Origin: an uncultured bacterium
GTDB taxonomy: Bacteria > Myxococcota_A > UBA9042 > PHBI01
Length of the DNA: 64,000 bases
Assembly: GCA_938040325.1 (NCBI GenBank)
Contig: CALHXW010000193.1
Location: 1 to 64,000, forward strand
Reading direction: 5' to 3'
A program made the position numbers and the translations under genes. Positions 18,929-29,817 of this stretch are shown here, piece after piece; the stretch's first letter is position 1, and every line of letters begins with the position of its first letter. Under the pieces are notes generated by a model. That model ran no database searches. It worked only from the letters and a program-made list of their open reading frames with translations, and was not told the DNA's origin.

Positions 18929-19512
18929 CGCGGCGTTCGTATGGGCTGTGGACTCGGCTCGCTGGCCTACTGGTTGGCGTCACGATGGTCGCTCTGAGCG
19001 GCAGCGAGGCCGCCAGCCAGGTCAGCGAAGACCCAGACCGGTACGGTGTCCGCAGCGGCCGGCTCGAAGCCTCGATGGAGCTGAGCTTTCGGCCCCTTGT
19101 CATCGGCTCTCCCGCTCCCGCGCGCGAGCCCTTGGCGCTGATCGGCGTCCAGGCGGGCGTGTTTGCCGGCAACCACCTCCGCCTCGGCGCGACCGTCAGG
19201 GCGCTGCTCGCGGGGCGCAATGCGGACTTCCTTGAGGTTACCTTCGACGCCGGCATCGTCTGGCTGACGGGCCGGCTGCGAACGACGGGCTCGATTGAGC
19301 TCGGCTACTCCGGCACCGAGTTCATTGTCGACGACACGATCCTCACCAACGACGGCTTCACGCTCAACCTCATGGGCGGCGCGAGCTACGTCGTGTTCGA
19401 CGATCTCGCGCTTGGGGTCGAGCTCGGGTGGTCGTTGACCAGCCTCAGTGAGGGGGACAGCGACTGGTCTCATGGCCCGCGCCTAGCATTGGTCGTCAGC
19501 ACGCTGTGGTAG
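18925..19512 (+). CDS. Exported beta-barrel-like hypothetical protein
   Basis: GTG start overlapping relA stop; signal-like N-terminus; alternating beta pattern ending LALVVSTLW. Confidence 0.65.
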   Translation: MTRRSYGLWTRLAGLLVGVTMVALSGSEAASQVSEDPDRYGVRSGRLEASMELSFRPLVIGSPAPAREPLALIGVQAGVFAGNHLRLGATVRALLAGRNADFLEVTFDAGIVWLTGRLRTTGSIELGYSGTEFIVDDTILTNDGFTLNLMGGASYVVFDDLALGVELGWSLTSLSEGDSDWSHGPRLALVVSTLW

Positions 19513-19557
19513 CGCAACGCCAGCGCTTATAACCATCGACGTCATCAGGGCCACGTC

Positions 19558-19752
19558 CCAGCAACGCTGATAGAGCACCGAACCATTTGGCTGCGGACGG
19601 CGATCTGCCGCACCTGTGCGGCCGTGCTCCTTGTGGAAAACTCAAGGGGTCTCGACACATCGACAGGAGCTGCGCCCCTGGACCCGCGTTGTGGTCCGCG
19701 CCAGCCGCAACTGTGCTGCACCTCCTTCGCTTCGCTCGAGAACAGCGCCTAG
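19558..19752. repeat. Degraded mosaic of family A, C and B fragments
   Basis: CCAGCAACGCTGATAG (A right end) then AGCACCGAACCA (C), CAGGAGCTGCGCCCCTGGACCCGCGTTGTGGT (A core), CTTCGCTTCGCTCGAGAACAGCGCCTAG (B end). Confidence 0.75.
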
Positions 19753-20690
19753 AGCCACGGGTTGTCTTGCGCGAAGTGCACGGTGGCAGGCTGCCCATCC
19801 AAGCTGCCTGCCACGCTCACAAAGCCGTTGCGGTCGGCCTGCAACGTCACGACGAGCTCACCACCAAAGTGCATGGCCGCCAGCGATGTGAGGTCCGCGA
19901 CAAACTCCAGGCCGCCGTCACGGACGTCTAAGGGGACGTTGACGCGGGTGGCGGTCTCGAGCGTGCCAACGTCGATGGCATAGCCACCCCCATCGACCTC
20001 GGTGATGTGGACGGTGATCGGAAGCCGGCGTTCAGTGGGCAGCGGCGCGATCACGATCTCGCCGGTGTATCGCCCGATCAAGCCCATGCGCGTCGGCTGG
20101 CGGCAGAAGCCGGTGACAACAAGCACCGGCGGAACGGGGTCGACAGCGACCTCGGCGAAGGGCGAGCGTGCGCCGCCGACCGTGTCCGGAAAGCCCGACA
20201 CGACGGTGCCCCAGACGTAGTAGTCTCGCCCCTCATAGAGCGGCTCGCAGGGCGCTGGCACCTGACCGAAGGGGTTGCCGTAGCAGCCGAAGCGCTCCTC
20301 GGTGGTGGACGCAGCGTGCAGCGATCCGCTCTCGTCCCACAGGTTGATGGCGGAGACGCAGTCGCCGCTGTCGTCGGCGTCGCACACGAGGTAGTCCCCC
20401 GTCGCGGCCATGATCGCCACCTTCACCTCAGCGCCTTCGACCGCAGCGACGGCCTTGCTGACCGAGCTGAGCCCCTCGCGAGAGCACGCACGCGGAGCCG
20501 ACACGCCCGTGGTGTCGGTGACAGCAATGTCGGTGACGGCAGTGTCAGCGACCGTGGTGTCGTCACCGCTCGTGTCGGCCTCGCTTGTGTCAGCAGCGGC
20601 ATCGCCAACGACAGCACCTTCTCGACCTTCGAGGCAACCCGTGGACCCGATCGCTACGGCGAGCGCCGCCAGCGTGGCGACGGCATTCAT
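19749..20690 (-). CDS. Lipoprotein with Ser/Thr/Asp-rich linker
   Basis: MNAVATLAALAVAIGSTGCLEGREG lipobox; AADTSEADTSGDDTTVADTAVTD linker; stop TAG in CTAG 19749-19752. Confidence 0.75.
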   Translation of the reverse strand: MNAVATLAALAVAIGSTGCLEGREGAVVGDAAADTSEADTSGDDTTVADTAVTDIAVTDTTGVSAPRACSREGLSSVSKAVAAVEGAEVKVAIMAATGDYLVCDADDSGDCVSAINLWDESGSLHAASTTEERFGCYGNPFGQVPAPCEPLYEGRDYYVWGTVVSGFPDTVGGARSPFAEVAVDPVPPVLVVTGFCRQPTRMGLIGRYTGEIVIAPLPTERRLPITVHITEVDGGGYAIDVGTLETATRVNVPLDVRDGGLEFVADLTSLAAMHFGGELVVTLQADRNGFVSVAGSLDGQPATVHFAQDNPWL

Positions 20691-22210
20691 GCGTCGCTCC
20701 GTCGGCCGCCCTTGCCGATGTTGATCCAAGTGGTCTTGAGGTTGGTGTACTTGTCGACCGCGTACTTGGACTTGTCCTTGCCGCCGAAGCCCGATTGCTT
20801 GAACCCGCCGAAGGGCGCGGTCATGTCCGCCTGGTCGAAGTTGTTGACCCAAACCGTGCCGGCCTGCAGGGCTTGCGACACCCGGTGCGCGCGGGACAGG
20901 TCGCTGGTCCAGAGCGCAGCAGAGAGCCCGTAGTGGGTGTCGTTTGCGATGGCGACAGCCTCCGCTTCCGTCTTGAACGGAATCACCCCGAGCACGGGCC
21001 CGAAGATCTCGTCGCGAGCGATGGCCATGGAGTTGTCGACGTCGGCAAAGACCGTTGGCTCAACGAAGTAGCCGCCGCTCTCGGTGAGCGCCTTGTGCCC
21101 GCCGCAGATCAGGCGCGCTCCTTGCTCATGACCGCGGGCAATGTAGCTCATGACCTTGTCATGCTGAGCGGTGTCGATCACGGGTCCAGCCTTGGTCGCT
21201 GGGTCGAGCGGATCGCCTGGCTGCCAGCTCGCAGCGACCGCGGCGAGCCGGTCGACGACCTGATCGTAGATGCCGGCCTGAACGAGTAGCCTCGAGCCAG
21301 CGACGCACATCTCGCCGCTGTTCCAAAAGACGGAAAAGCCCACAGCCCGCAGCGCGAAGTCGAGGTCGGGTACATCCTCAAAGAGGATATTGGGCGTCTT
21401 GCCGCCGGTCTCAAGCGAGACGCGCTTCATGTTGCTCTGTCCGGCGTAGCTCAGGAGCTGCTTGCCGACTTCGGTCGAGCCGGTGAAGGCAATGGCATCC
21501 ACATCGGGGTGCAGCGCGAGCGGGGCGCCGGCCCCAGGACCGGAGCCGGGAACGACGTTGAACACGCCCGGCGGAACTCCGGCCTCCAGGGCAAGCTCCG
21601 CAAGCCGGAGCGCGGTCAGGGGGGACTGGTCGGCCGGCTTGAGCACCACGGAGTTACCCATCACCAGCGCTGGCGCGAGCTTCCACGCGGCGATCATCAT
21701 CGGGAAGTTCCACGGGGTGATCGCGCCGACAACGCCGAGCGGCTCGCGCCTCACCAAGCCCACCACGTCCGGCCCGGTCGGTGCCATCTCGTCGTAGAGC
21801 TTGTCAGCCAGCTCGCCGTACCAACGGAACGTGTACTGCGCCTGGTCCAGATCGACGCGGGTCGTGTAACGAACGGGCTTTCCGATATCCAGCGTCTCGA
21901 GCAGCGACAGCTCGGGTCCGTGGTGCTCGATAAGCTCCCCGAGACGAATCAGCCTCTGTCCCCGCTCTCGGGGCCGCATGCGGCGCCACGGTCCCGTGTC
22001 GAACGCTCGACGCGCCGCCGCGACGGCTCGGTTGACGTCTTCTTGAGCGCCCGCAGACACCTCGACGATGGCCGCGCCTGTCGCTGGGTTCACCGAGGCG
22101 TAGGTCTCGCCGGAAGCGGCCGGGACCCGCTTGCCGTCGATGACGCACGCGCCGTTGGGGGCTGCCTGGGCAGCGGCCTCTGTCCACTCGCTCTTTGTCC
22201 GTCGTGTCAT
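20687..22210 (-). CDS. NAD(P)-dependent aldehyde dehydrogenase
   Basis: ITPWNFPMMIAAWKLAPAL, GSTEVGKQLL, ETGGKTPNILF, NSGEMCVAGSR. Confidence 0.95.
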   Translation of the reverse strand: MTRRTKSEWTEAAAQAAPNGACVIDGKRVPAASGETYASVNPATGAAIVEVSAGAQEDVNRAVAAARRAFDTGPWRRMRPRERGQRLIRLGELIEHHGPELSLLETLDIGKPVRYTTRVDLDQAQYTFRWYGELADKLYDEMAPTGPDVVGLVRREPLGVVGAITPWNFPMMIAAWKLAPALVMGNSVVLKPADQSPLTALRLAELALEAGVPPGVFNVVPGSGPGAGAPLALHPDVDAIAFTGSTEVGKQLLSYAGQSNMKRVSLETGGKTPNILFEDVPDLDFALRAVGFSVFWNSGEMCVAGSRLLVQAGIYDQVVDRLAAVAASWQPGDPLDPATKAGPVIDTAQHDKVMSYIARGHEQGARLICGGHKALTESGGYFVEPTVFADVDNSMAIARDEIFGPVLGVIPFKTEAEAVAIANDTHYGLSAALWTSDLSRAHRVSQALQAGTVWVNNFDQADMTAPFGGFKQSGFGGKDKSKYAVDKYTNLKTTWINIGKGGRRSDA

Positions 22211-22214
22211 CGCT

Positions 22215-22703
22215 CTAGGCTCCCGAGAGTCGTTGCCAGTGAAGTTCATTGCGCAGCGGGCGGCCGTTGCGCGTGGATGCCGGGGGTGTGGCAAGCACCA
22301 ATGCGTTGCCGTTGGAGCTCAACACGACATCTCGGCGCTGGCTCGTGCCAAGCCAAGGCGTGAAGAGGCTGAAGTCGACGCGGTGGACCACTTGTGCAGC
22401 GTCGATGCTGTAGCGCCCGCCGTAAGAGAGGTAGCCTGCGGCCATCGCCGCTTGGTCGCTGACCGAGGCCGCGGAGAGGTGGCGGACGTCGGGCCGAGGG
22501 CGGTCGACGCTCTGGAGGACGGCCCACATGTAGCCGTCTGCGGTGTAGGTGATGCGGCCGAAGGCGTCGCTACCAAAGGGCATGCGCGGGTCATCCTCGC
22601 CAACGTGCACCACCCACTTCTTAAGCGACCACGTCCCGACAAGTTGTGCCACGGTCAGCACAGGGGACGCCTCCGTCGGAAGGGCAGGGGTCGTGCCGCT
22701 CAC
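22215..22703 (-). CDS. Lipocalin-like domain protein
   Basis: LVGTWSLKKWVVH...GRITYTADGYMWAVLQ...YLSYGGRYSID. Confidence 0.8.
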   Translation of the reverse strand: MSGTTPALPTEASPVLTVAQLVGTWSLKKWVVHVGEDDPRMPFGSDAFGRITYTADGYMWAVLQSVDRPRPDVRHLSAASVSDQAAMAAGYLSYGGRYSIDAAQVVHRVDFSLFTPWLGTSQRRDVVLSSNGNALVLATPPASTRNGRPLRNELHWQRLSGA

Positions 22704-23902
22704 GCGTCGACGCGCTCGATCACGCTGGCGGCGCCAAGGCCGGCACCCCCGCTGATGCTGACGACACCGTAACGCTCGCGCCTTCGAACCATCTCATCGA
22801 GCAGCGTCGCCACCAGGATCGCCCCGGTCGCCCCAAACGCGTGGCCCATGGCAATGGTTCCGCCGTTGACGTTGAAGCGCTCGTCACCGACGTCGAGGTC
22901 GCGCTGGAACTTCAGGCAAAGCGCCGCAAACGCCTCCGCGTACTCGAAGAGGCCGATGTCGTTGGTCGACAGGCGTGCCCGGTCGAGGGCCTGGACGACG
23001 GCAGCCTGGCCTGATGTCAGCATCATCACCGGACAGACGCTAGTCGCCGCGGCGCTGCGGATGGCGGCGCGCGGGGTAAACGCCCGAGCGGCCTCCGCAC
23101 TGCAGACGAGGACCAGCGCGGCCCCATCGGCGAGCGCGGGCGAGTTGCCGCGGTGGTGGAGGTGCTGGATCGCGCCTGCCTCGGGGTAGGCAGCAAGCGC
23201 AACCGCATCCATACCCGCAGCGCCCATCCCCGCAAAGCTCGGCGGGATGTCGGCGAGCGCCTCGACGGAGGTGGTCGGTCGCACATGCTCGTCGGTCTCG
23301 AGCGTCACGTTGCCGTCGGCGTCCGTGACGGTCACCAAGGACGGCGCGAATCGCCCGTCGCGCCAAGCTTCGGCCGCCCGGTGGTGCGAGCGCACGCCGT
23401 AGGCATCGAGCTCCGGGCGCTCGAAGCCCTCGAGGGTTGCCACCAGATCGGCGGCCACGCCCATGTGAATCGATCGCGCGGGGCCGGCGACGTTGGGGTC
23501 GGTGTAGAGGGGGCCACCATCGGCGAGCATCGGAACGCGCGAGACCGACTCGACCCCGCCGGCAATCACCACGTCAGCGAGGCCGGCTGCGACCTTGGCG
23601 TGAGCGAGGTTCACCGCATCGAGCCCAGACGCACAGAACCGGTTGATCGTCATGCCGGACACCGAGGGCGGTAGGCCAGCGAGCAGGGCCGCGGTCTTCG
23701 CGATGTTGGTGCCCTGTTCCTTGGCTTGGGTCGAGCAGCCGAGGATGACCTCATCGACGGTGTCCGGGTCAAAGCCTGTGCGCTCTTGCAGCGCGCCGAG
23801 CAGCTGCACCACGAGCTGAATCGGCGAGACGCTGGCGAGGCCTCCAGTGGGCTTGGCTTTGCCCCTTGGGGTACGGACGGTATCGATGATGAAGGTCGTC
23901 AT
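22700..23902 (-). CDS. Thiolase / acetyl-CoA C-acyltransferase
   Basis: TVRTPRGK, NRFCASGLDAVNLA, GGVESVSRVPM, NVNGGTIAMGHAFGATGA. Confidence 0.95.
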   Translation of the reverse strand: MTTFIIDTVRTPRGKAKPTGGLASVSPIQLVVQLLGALQERTGFDPDTVDEVILGCSTQAKEQGTNIAKTAALLAGLPPSVSGMTINRFCASGLDAVNLAHAKVAAGLADVVIAGGVESVSRVPMLADGGPLYTDPNVAGPARSIHMGVAADLVATLEGFERPELDAYGVRSHHRAAEAWRDGRFAPSLVTVTDADGNVTLETDEHVRPTTSVEALADIPPSFAGMGAAGMDAVALAAYPEAGAIQHLHHRGNSPALADGAALVLVCSAEAARAFTPRAAIRSAAATSVCPVMMLTSGQAAVVQALDRARLSTNDIGLFEYAEAFAALCLKFQRDLDVGDERFNVNGGTIAMGHAFGATGAILVATLLDEMVRRRERYGVVSISGGAGLGAASVIERVDA

Positions 23903-23944
23903 GAAGGTCCTTGTCGGTGTTGAGAGCGGGCGTGCGCGACGAAC

Positions 23945-25372
23945 TCAGCTGCGGGCCGGCAACGCAGCAGCGTCGACCCAGCAGCCGTGGAAACCGTTGG
24001 GCACGCGGCGAGGAAGCCGGACCTCTGCGACCGGCCCTGCGCCGAGATCGGCGGCGTCAAAGACGAACACCGATGAGCGGTCGTTGGCCATGTCGCTGAT
24101 GAAGCTGAGCATGTAGCCGTCGTCTTCGCTCCGAGCACCCGTGCGCGGTGCAAACTGGCCTTCGGAGCCGAACTGTCCTGGCTCAAGCCGATGTTCGCTG
24201 ACCGCGGCGCCGGTCGTCACGTCGTACTTGATGAAGCCGTCGAACGTAGTCGCGAGCGTGTTCTCAAGCGTCACCACGTAGGCAAAGCGGCCGGCGGTGC
24301 CGAGAGCGGCGTTGTTGATGGTTGGGAACTCAACGCTTCGGTCGTCGAGGGCGCGCTCGCGGGTCGCGCCCGTCGCCAGGTTGAAGCGATACTCCCACAG
24401 CTGAGCGTCGAGCCGAAGGTAGTTGAGGATGTTGGCGAGTGGGCCGGTGATCGGCTCGTCGAGCGGCTTGGGCCAGCGAAAGCGACAGACGATCATCACG
24501 ACGTCGTCGCCGTCATCCCAAGCGTTGACGCTGTGGTAGATAAAGCACGGCTCGGCGTCGAACCAGCGGATGTCGGCGGCCTTGCCATGCCGCGGAATCA
24601 CGGCGAAGCGAGACGGCATGTCGTGGCGGAACACCAGGCGATGACGACCGAGGGCGTGCGCCTCCGGATCGACGAAGAGCGGCAGGTCCATCAGCACCGA
24701 GTAGCGCTCGGTCACCGCCATGTCGTGCGGCATCCGCGGCCCACGAAGTGCAATGGGCTCAAACGTCACAAGCTCACGCTCGGCCGAGACGACGCCGTAG
24801 TGCATGAACGGCGCTTGAGGCCCGTAATCGAAGAAGAGCAGCTCGCCTGTGCGGTCGTCGACCTTCGCGTGGGCGCTGACCGGCGAGCGCCTCGTGCCGC
24901 GCCAGTCGTCAGGACCAAGGGTCTTAAGCGTGTGCGGATCGAGGCGGTAGGGCTCGCCAGCGAGGTACCAGAGCGAGGTCAACGCGCCTGCATGGTAGAC
25001 GAGGTCCGTGTTGGACGTGTCTTTGAGGTGCAGGCGATTGCCGTCATCGGGGTTGCCCTGGCGAGGCTCGGCAACACCGCGCCACAGCGCAGCGCCGTGG
25101 TCGATATCCGCTGCAAGCCCAGCCGTTGCCACGTAGCGGTTGGTGTAGCGCGCCGAGCCGTCCTCGAAGTGCACCCCGTGCACCATGCCGTCGCCATCGA
25201 ACCAGTGATAGCGGCCTTTGGGAGGCAGTGCCGGGTTGGGTCCGTTGCGGACGTAGAGCCCGTTGAGGTCGCGCGGAAGCTCGCCGATGACCTGTAGGGG
25301 GAGAGACTCACGCTCCACGGTGCTCTCGACCGAGACCGGAGCAAAGGCGCCTTCGAGGTAGGGGTTGAGCAT
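23945..25372 (-). CDS. Carotenoid oxygenase family protein
   Basis: GELPRDLNGLYVRNGPNP, HWFDGDGMVHGVHF, MPHDMAVTERYSVLMDLPL, conserved His residues. Confidence 0.93.
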   Translation of the reverse strand: MLNPYLEGAFAPVSVESTVERESLPLQVIGELPRDLNGLYVRNGPNPALPPKGRYHWFDGDGMVHGVHFEDGSARYTNRYVATAGLAADIDHGAALWRGVAEPRQGNPDDGNRLHLKDTSNTDLVYHAGALTSLWYLAGEPYRLDPHTLKTLGPDDWRGTRRSPVSAHAKVDDRTGELLFFDYGPQAPFMHYGVVSAERELVTFEPIALRGPRMPHDMAVTERYSVLMDLPLFVDPEAHALGRHRLVFRHDMPSRFAVIPRHGKAADIRWFDAEPCFIYHSVNAWDDGDDVVMIVCRFRWPKPLDEPITGPLANILNYLRLDAQLWEYRFNLATGATRERALDDRSVEFPTINNAALGTAGRFAYVVTLENTLATTFDGFIKYDVTTGAAVSEHRLEPGQFGSEGQFAPRTGARSEDDGYMLSFISDMANDRSSVFVFDAADLGAGPVAEVRLPRRVPNGFHGCWVDAAALPARS

Positions 25373-25761
25373 CGAATCCTCTTGGCTACAGAGGCTCTTT
25401 GCTACCTCTCGCGCGCACGTTTTTCAAGCCGCGCGGCCGCAGCGCAGACATCCTCGCGCGCCTGGCGCATCGACCCCACGGACCGCGCCCATGCCGGGGC
25501 GCTCGCCGCGGCTGCCAGCCAGGACGAAGGAGATTCGAGCGTGAACCCAGCCTGACTCACTGGTATGGAGACGCTTATGACGCGCCACCGACCCGACACG
25601 CTCGCTAACCCCGCTCACGGCTTGCCCGTGCGTGCGGCACGTCGCGCCTGGTCGTCGGCATCGCGGGGCCTGCGCTCAGCAGCCGCATCCTCGCGACTCG
25701 CGTCGACGTCTTGTGTCGTCGGTTGCGGCAGCGGCGCACCTGACGTCGTCTGGGAGCTTGC

Positions 25762-27078
25762 ATGAGCCGTCGCGACAGCGGGAGGGTGGTTGCATTCGCG
25801 TGGGTCGTGATGGCCTGGAGCCTCGTCGCGGTGCAGGGTGCGCTGGCCCACGGGCCGGCGCCTGTTGCGCTTGAGGCCCTGTCGCTCTCGGGCGATGCGG
25901 CCGAGGGGCTCATCCGCGATGACCCGGGGCTGCCCGATGTGGTGCGAACCAACATCGGGCTCGCCATTGCCCGACCCGACGGCGCCTATCACTACGGGTG
26001 CCCGGTCCAGTGGGGCGGCGTTGAGCTCGCCTTCGCGGCCGCAACGCCTGACCGCTCGGGGATCATCGCGCTTGGCGGCGGGCGAGCGTACGCCTCGGTG
26101 GACGGCGGCTGCAGCTTCAGCGAGCTGGCGTGGCCCGATCAAGCAGGCGATGCCACGAACGTCGAGCGAGTCGGCGAGCGCTTCTTCATCACCGCGCGGG
26201 ACGGAACGACGGGCTCGGTGGTGCAGTGGCAGCCCGGGACAGCACCGGTCATCGCCTTTCGGCTCGGCTTTGCGCCCGACAGCCTCACCACCTGGTCTCG
26301 GAGCGATGCGACCGGTGCCGGCCTCTTGGTCGCGGGCGCCCGGCCAGCGGCGACCATCGAGAGCTTCGCGGTGGTGGTGGACAGCGGGACGGATGCCACG
26401 ACCTTGCATCGGGTGTGGTCGGCCAACCTCACCGTTACAGGGGCTCAGCAGCTCACGCTCCCGAACGCGCCGCAAGACGATGCCGCGTGGGTCGTCGTGA
26501 CAACCGACGAAGGCCGGGGCCTGTGGCGTCGAAACGCCATCGGCGGGGGCTGGTCGCGCAAGCTCGGCGGACTGGGGTCCGTCCATGGTCCGGTCGCCCT
26601 CGACGAGGCGCTGTTGGGCCTTTGGGACGGCAAGCTCTGGACGCACCCTGGCACGGCCGCAGGAAGCTGGAGCCCTGGGCCTGAGGTCGACTGGACCTGC
26701 CTGCAGCAGCTCGGCGACCGCGTCTACGCGTGCTCGCTGCAGCAGCTCTCGGAAGTCCTAGCAGCCGACGGCAGCTCGCGCCCGGTGTTTCGGCTCGCGC
26801 AGCTCGCCGGTCCGCGCGAGGGCTGCCCGAAAGACGCGCCCACACTCTGCATCGGCGACTGGTTCCACTTCGGCGGGGAATCGCAGCTGGTGGACGCCAC
26901 GCCGGCCACCTATCCAGATCCCGCCGGGCCGCCAGCGGAACCGCTGCCGAAAGACGAAAACGGCTGCGCTGCTGGATCGACGAATCCGCTCTCAGGTTAC
27001 GGTGGAGGTGCTCTGCTGTTCGCATTTATTACGCTCCGGAGACGCTTGACGGCGATGTGGGCTGCTTGTTGCGGCTGA
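25762..27078 (+). CDS. Exported hypothetical protein with C-terminal sorting-like Gly/TM/Arg tail
   Basis: Signal peptide; C-terminus [31 protein letters not shown] (MYXO-CTERM-like). Confidence 0.7.
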   Translation: MSRRDSGRVVAFAWVVMAWSLVAVQGALAHGPAPVALEALSLSGDAAEGLIRDDPGLPDVVRTNIGLAIARPDGAYHYGCPVQWGGVELAFAAATPDRSGIIALGGGRAYASVDGGCSFSELAWPDQAGDATNVERVGERFFITARDGTTGSVVQWQPGTAPVIAFRLGFAPDSLTTWSRSDATGAGLLVAGARPAATIESFAVVVDSGTDATTLHRVWSANLTVTGAQQLTLPNAPQDDAAWVVVTTDEGRGLWRRNAIGGGWSRKLGGLGSVHGPVALDEALLGLWDGKLWTHPGTAAGSWSPGPEVDWTCLQQLGDRVYACSLQQLSEVLAADGSSRPVFRLAQLAGPREGCPKDAPTLCIGDWFHFGGESQLVDATPATYPDPAGPPAEPLPKDENGCAAGSTNPLSGYGGGALLFAFITLRRRLTAMWAACCG

Positions 27079-27193
27079 AAAGCTCAGATTTTTTCGCCTT
27101 GCCCGGACTCGTGCTGCACAAACAGTTCACGCACAGGTAGAGTCGACGACGGTTCACCTCCGAACCCTCTGTCCGAGCACCCTGCAAGCGTCC

Positions 27194-29719
27194 GTGCAAG
27201 CCGAACTAAACTCAGTCCAGCCAAGCAAAGACTACGAGCGCACCCGCGCCGCAGCGTCACGACGTGTCGTCAGCGCGTTTTGCATCGTCTCGGTGGTCGT
27301 TGGGCTCGTGTTCTCGATTGTCGGTATGGCCCTCGGGTGGCCGAAGGTTCCGATCTTTGCTGGCATCGCCCTTGTTGTTCTACCGGCGGCGATCTGGCTT
27401 CAGATTCGGCTCACTCAACGCCACGAGATCGCGGCCCACTTCATGTGCTTTGCGATCCTTGGGCTCGTCTGGTTCGTGACCGCGGGGCGAGGCGGTCTCA
27501 GCAACCCGGTGGCGGCGGTGCACCTCATGATCGCGCCGGTAGCGGTCTTCACGCTTCCGAGTCGGCATGCGCTCGTCTGGACGATCCTGAGCCTTGTGTC
27601 GCTCGTATGTCTGGTGGTCGTTCCTTATGATTGGAGCAACGCCCCGCTCGACGGCGGCTTCGTCTTCAGCGACATGCCGAACTCGGTCCGGGTGCGCGTC
27701 GGCTTCATCTACGGAATCCTCATCCTCTTGCTCGGCGGTCTCGCCCGCTTCTTCGAGCAGTCGGCGACACGCTCGATGGCCGCGCTTCACGCGACCAACG
27801 AGGCGCTCTCGACGGCCAAGGCCGAAGCGCTTGAGGCGAGCCAAGCCAAGTCATCGTTTCTCGCCAACATGAGCCACGAGATCCGGACCCCCATGAACGG
27901 GGTGATCGGGATGAGCCAGCTGCTGCTGACCGAGCCACTGCCAGAGCAGCAGTTCGACATGGTCAAGACCATCCACGACGCCGGCATTGCGCTGGTCGAC
28001 GTCATCAACGACATCCTCGACGTCTCGCGCATCGAGGCCGGTCGCCTCGAGCTGGAGCCATCTCCATTCGACCTGTCAGAGACGGTTCACGGCGTCCTCG
28101 AGGTCCTGATGGTGCAGGCCAAGGCGAAGCGTCTCGTCCTGACGGCGTCTGTCCAGATGCCCAAGAGCCGGTCGGTGATCGGCGATGGTCCGCGCGTTCG
28201 TCAGATCCTGATGAACCTCGTTGGAAACGCCCTGAAGTTTACCCAGAAGGGATCGGTTCATGTGACCGTCACGGGCGAGCTTGTCGACGCCGATAGCGAC
28301 GATGCCTCGCCCACGCTCGCGGTCACCTTTCGCGTTGCCGACACCGGTATTGGGATACCCAATGAGGTCATCGGCTCGCTCTTTGAGCCGTTCATGCAGG
28401 GCGACCCCTCCACCACACGGCGGTTCGGCGGCTCCGGCCTTGGGCTGGCGATCACCAAGCGGCTCGTCGACAGCATGGGCGGCGAGATCGACGTCGTGAG
28501 TGAGGTCGGGCGAGGCAGCCTCTTTCGGGTCACGCTTCCGCTCACGTTCGCCGCGTCGTCCGCCGACGTGCCGATGGTCGAAGAGCTCAGCCGCGATCTG
28601 AAGCGCGCTGGCACGGCCAGTCGCGTTCTGCTGGTCGATGACGATCAGACGAGCCGCGAGGTCATCGCTCGGCTGCTCGAGCAGCTCGATCTCACGGTTG
28701 TCGCTGTCGAGAGCGGCGCTGCCGCTCTCGCGGAGCTGTCGAAGTCTTCGTATTCGGCCGTGTTTGCCGATCTGCGGATGCGGCAGATGGACGGTCTCGA
28801 GTTCGCGAGGCGCGTACGTGCGCTTGAGCGCTTTCGGTTGCTGCCGCTCATCACGATCACGGCCGACGCGACGACCACGGCCCGCAACGACTGTCGCGCG
28901 GCCGGCTTCAACGACTTCCTCACCAAGCCGGTCCAGATCGGTGCCCTCGAGCGCGCGATCAATCGCTGGCTTCGCGGCGCTGAGCTGCTCACGCTCAAGC
29001 CCGAGCCGCCGCCGACCTTTCCCCGGCTGCGTGCGGCGACTCAGCTGCTGGTGACCGCGCCCACCCACCACGGCAACCGCAACCTCGGAACCGCGCTGAA
29101 GTCGTTCTTCCACGAGTTTCCGCACGCGACGGTCGAGCAGCTCCTTGACGACCGCGCGATCGACTTGAACGCCGGAGACATCGACCTCCGGCTAGCGAAC
29201 GTCACCGGCCGGAACCCGCCGCCCGAGGCGCGCATCGTCGGCTACGACGTGGCGATCTGCGTCGCGTCGCCAGACCTCGCGAAACGAACCGAGGGCCGCG
29301 ACGTTGATGTGCTTCGTGAGCTGCCGTGGGTGGGCTTGTCGAACCTCGTCGACGTCTCGTGGACCATTCAACGGCCCGACGGCGGCACGTTCCAGCATCG
29401 TCCGGCGTATCGTGCGGTCGCGACCACCAGCAACGGGCTCCATGGCCTCGCACGTGCAGGGGTCGGGTGCGGACTCGTGCTGGCGTCAACCGTCGAAGAG
29501 GACCTCGCCGCCGGTCGGCTGGTGAGGCTCTTTCCCGAGGCATTCGCTATCTCGTCGGCGGTGATTGCGACCTTCCCCGCGCACCACAGGGAGACGCCCG
29601 AGGTCCAGGGACTCATCAAGCACATTGAGCGGACGCTCGCGAAGTCGGGACCGCAGCGAGGCATGCCGCGTGTGGCAGAGCCCGCGCCCCCAACGCCCGG
29701 CTCCATCGAGGCGACTTAG
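27194..29719 (+). CDS. Membrane hybrid histidine kinase (TM sensor, HisKA, HATPase, REC) with C-terminal LysR substrate-binding-like domain
   Basis: [58 protein letters not shown]-terminus [53 protein letters not shown]. Confidence 0.88.
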   Translation: MQAELNSVQPSKDYERTRAAASRRVVSAFCIVSVVVGLVFSIVGMALGWPKVPIFAGIALVVLPAAIWLQIRLTQRHEIAAHFMCFAILGLVWFVTAGRGGLSNPVAAVHLMIAPVAVFTLPSRHALVWTILSLVSLVCLVVVPYDWSNAPLDGGFVFSDMPNSVRVRVGFIYGILILLLGGLARFFEQSATRSMAALHATNEALSTAKAEALEASQAKSSFLANMSHEIRTPMNGVIGMSQLLLTEPLPEQQFDMVKTIHDAGIALVDVINDILDVSRIEAGRLELEPSPFDLSETVHGVLEVLMVQAKAKRLVLTASVQMPKSRSVIGDGPRVRQILMNLVGNALKFTQKGSVHVTVTGELVDADSDDASPTLAVTFRVADTGIGIPNEVIGSLFEPFMQGDPSTTRRFGGSGLGLAITKRLVDSMGGEIDVVSEVGRGSLFRVTLPLTFAASSADVPMVEELSRDLKRAGTASRVLLVDDDQTSREVIARLLEQLDLTVVAVESGAAALAELSKSSYSAVFADLRMRQMDGLEFARRVRALERFRLLPLITITADATTTARNDCRAAGFNDFLTKPVQIGALERAINRWLRGAELLTLKPEPPPTFPRLRAATQLLVTAPTHHGNRNLGTALKSFFHEFPHATVEQLLDDRAIDLNAGDIDLRLANVTGRNPPPEARIVGYDVAICVASPDLAKRTEGRDVDVLRELPWVGLSNLVDVSWTIQRPDGGTFQHRPAYRAVATTSNGLHGLARAGVGCGLVLASTVEEDLAAGRLVRLFPEAFAISSAVIATFPAHHRETPEVQGLIKHIERTLAKSGPQRGMPRVAEPAPPTPGSIEAT

Positions 29720-29817
29720 GCGTCTCGGCTGAGCGGTCGAGTCGGTTCAAATCGAGCGCTGCGATGAGCCGTGATGCGAGCTGTGCCGATGCCCGCCAGC
29801 AGGAGGCACCGCTACCG

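Noticed and set aside
24191-25297. 368-aa plus-strand ORF opposite the carotenoid oxygenase
   Set aside because: Antisense shadow ORF; the minus-strand frame has clear family motifs.
29740-29775. GGTTCAAATC resembling a tRNA T-loop
   Set aside because: No flanking acceptor, D or anticodon stems could be paired.
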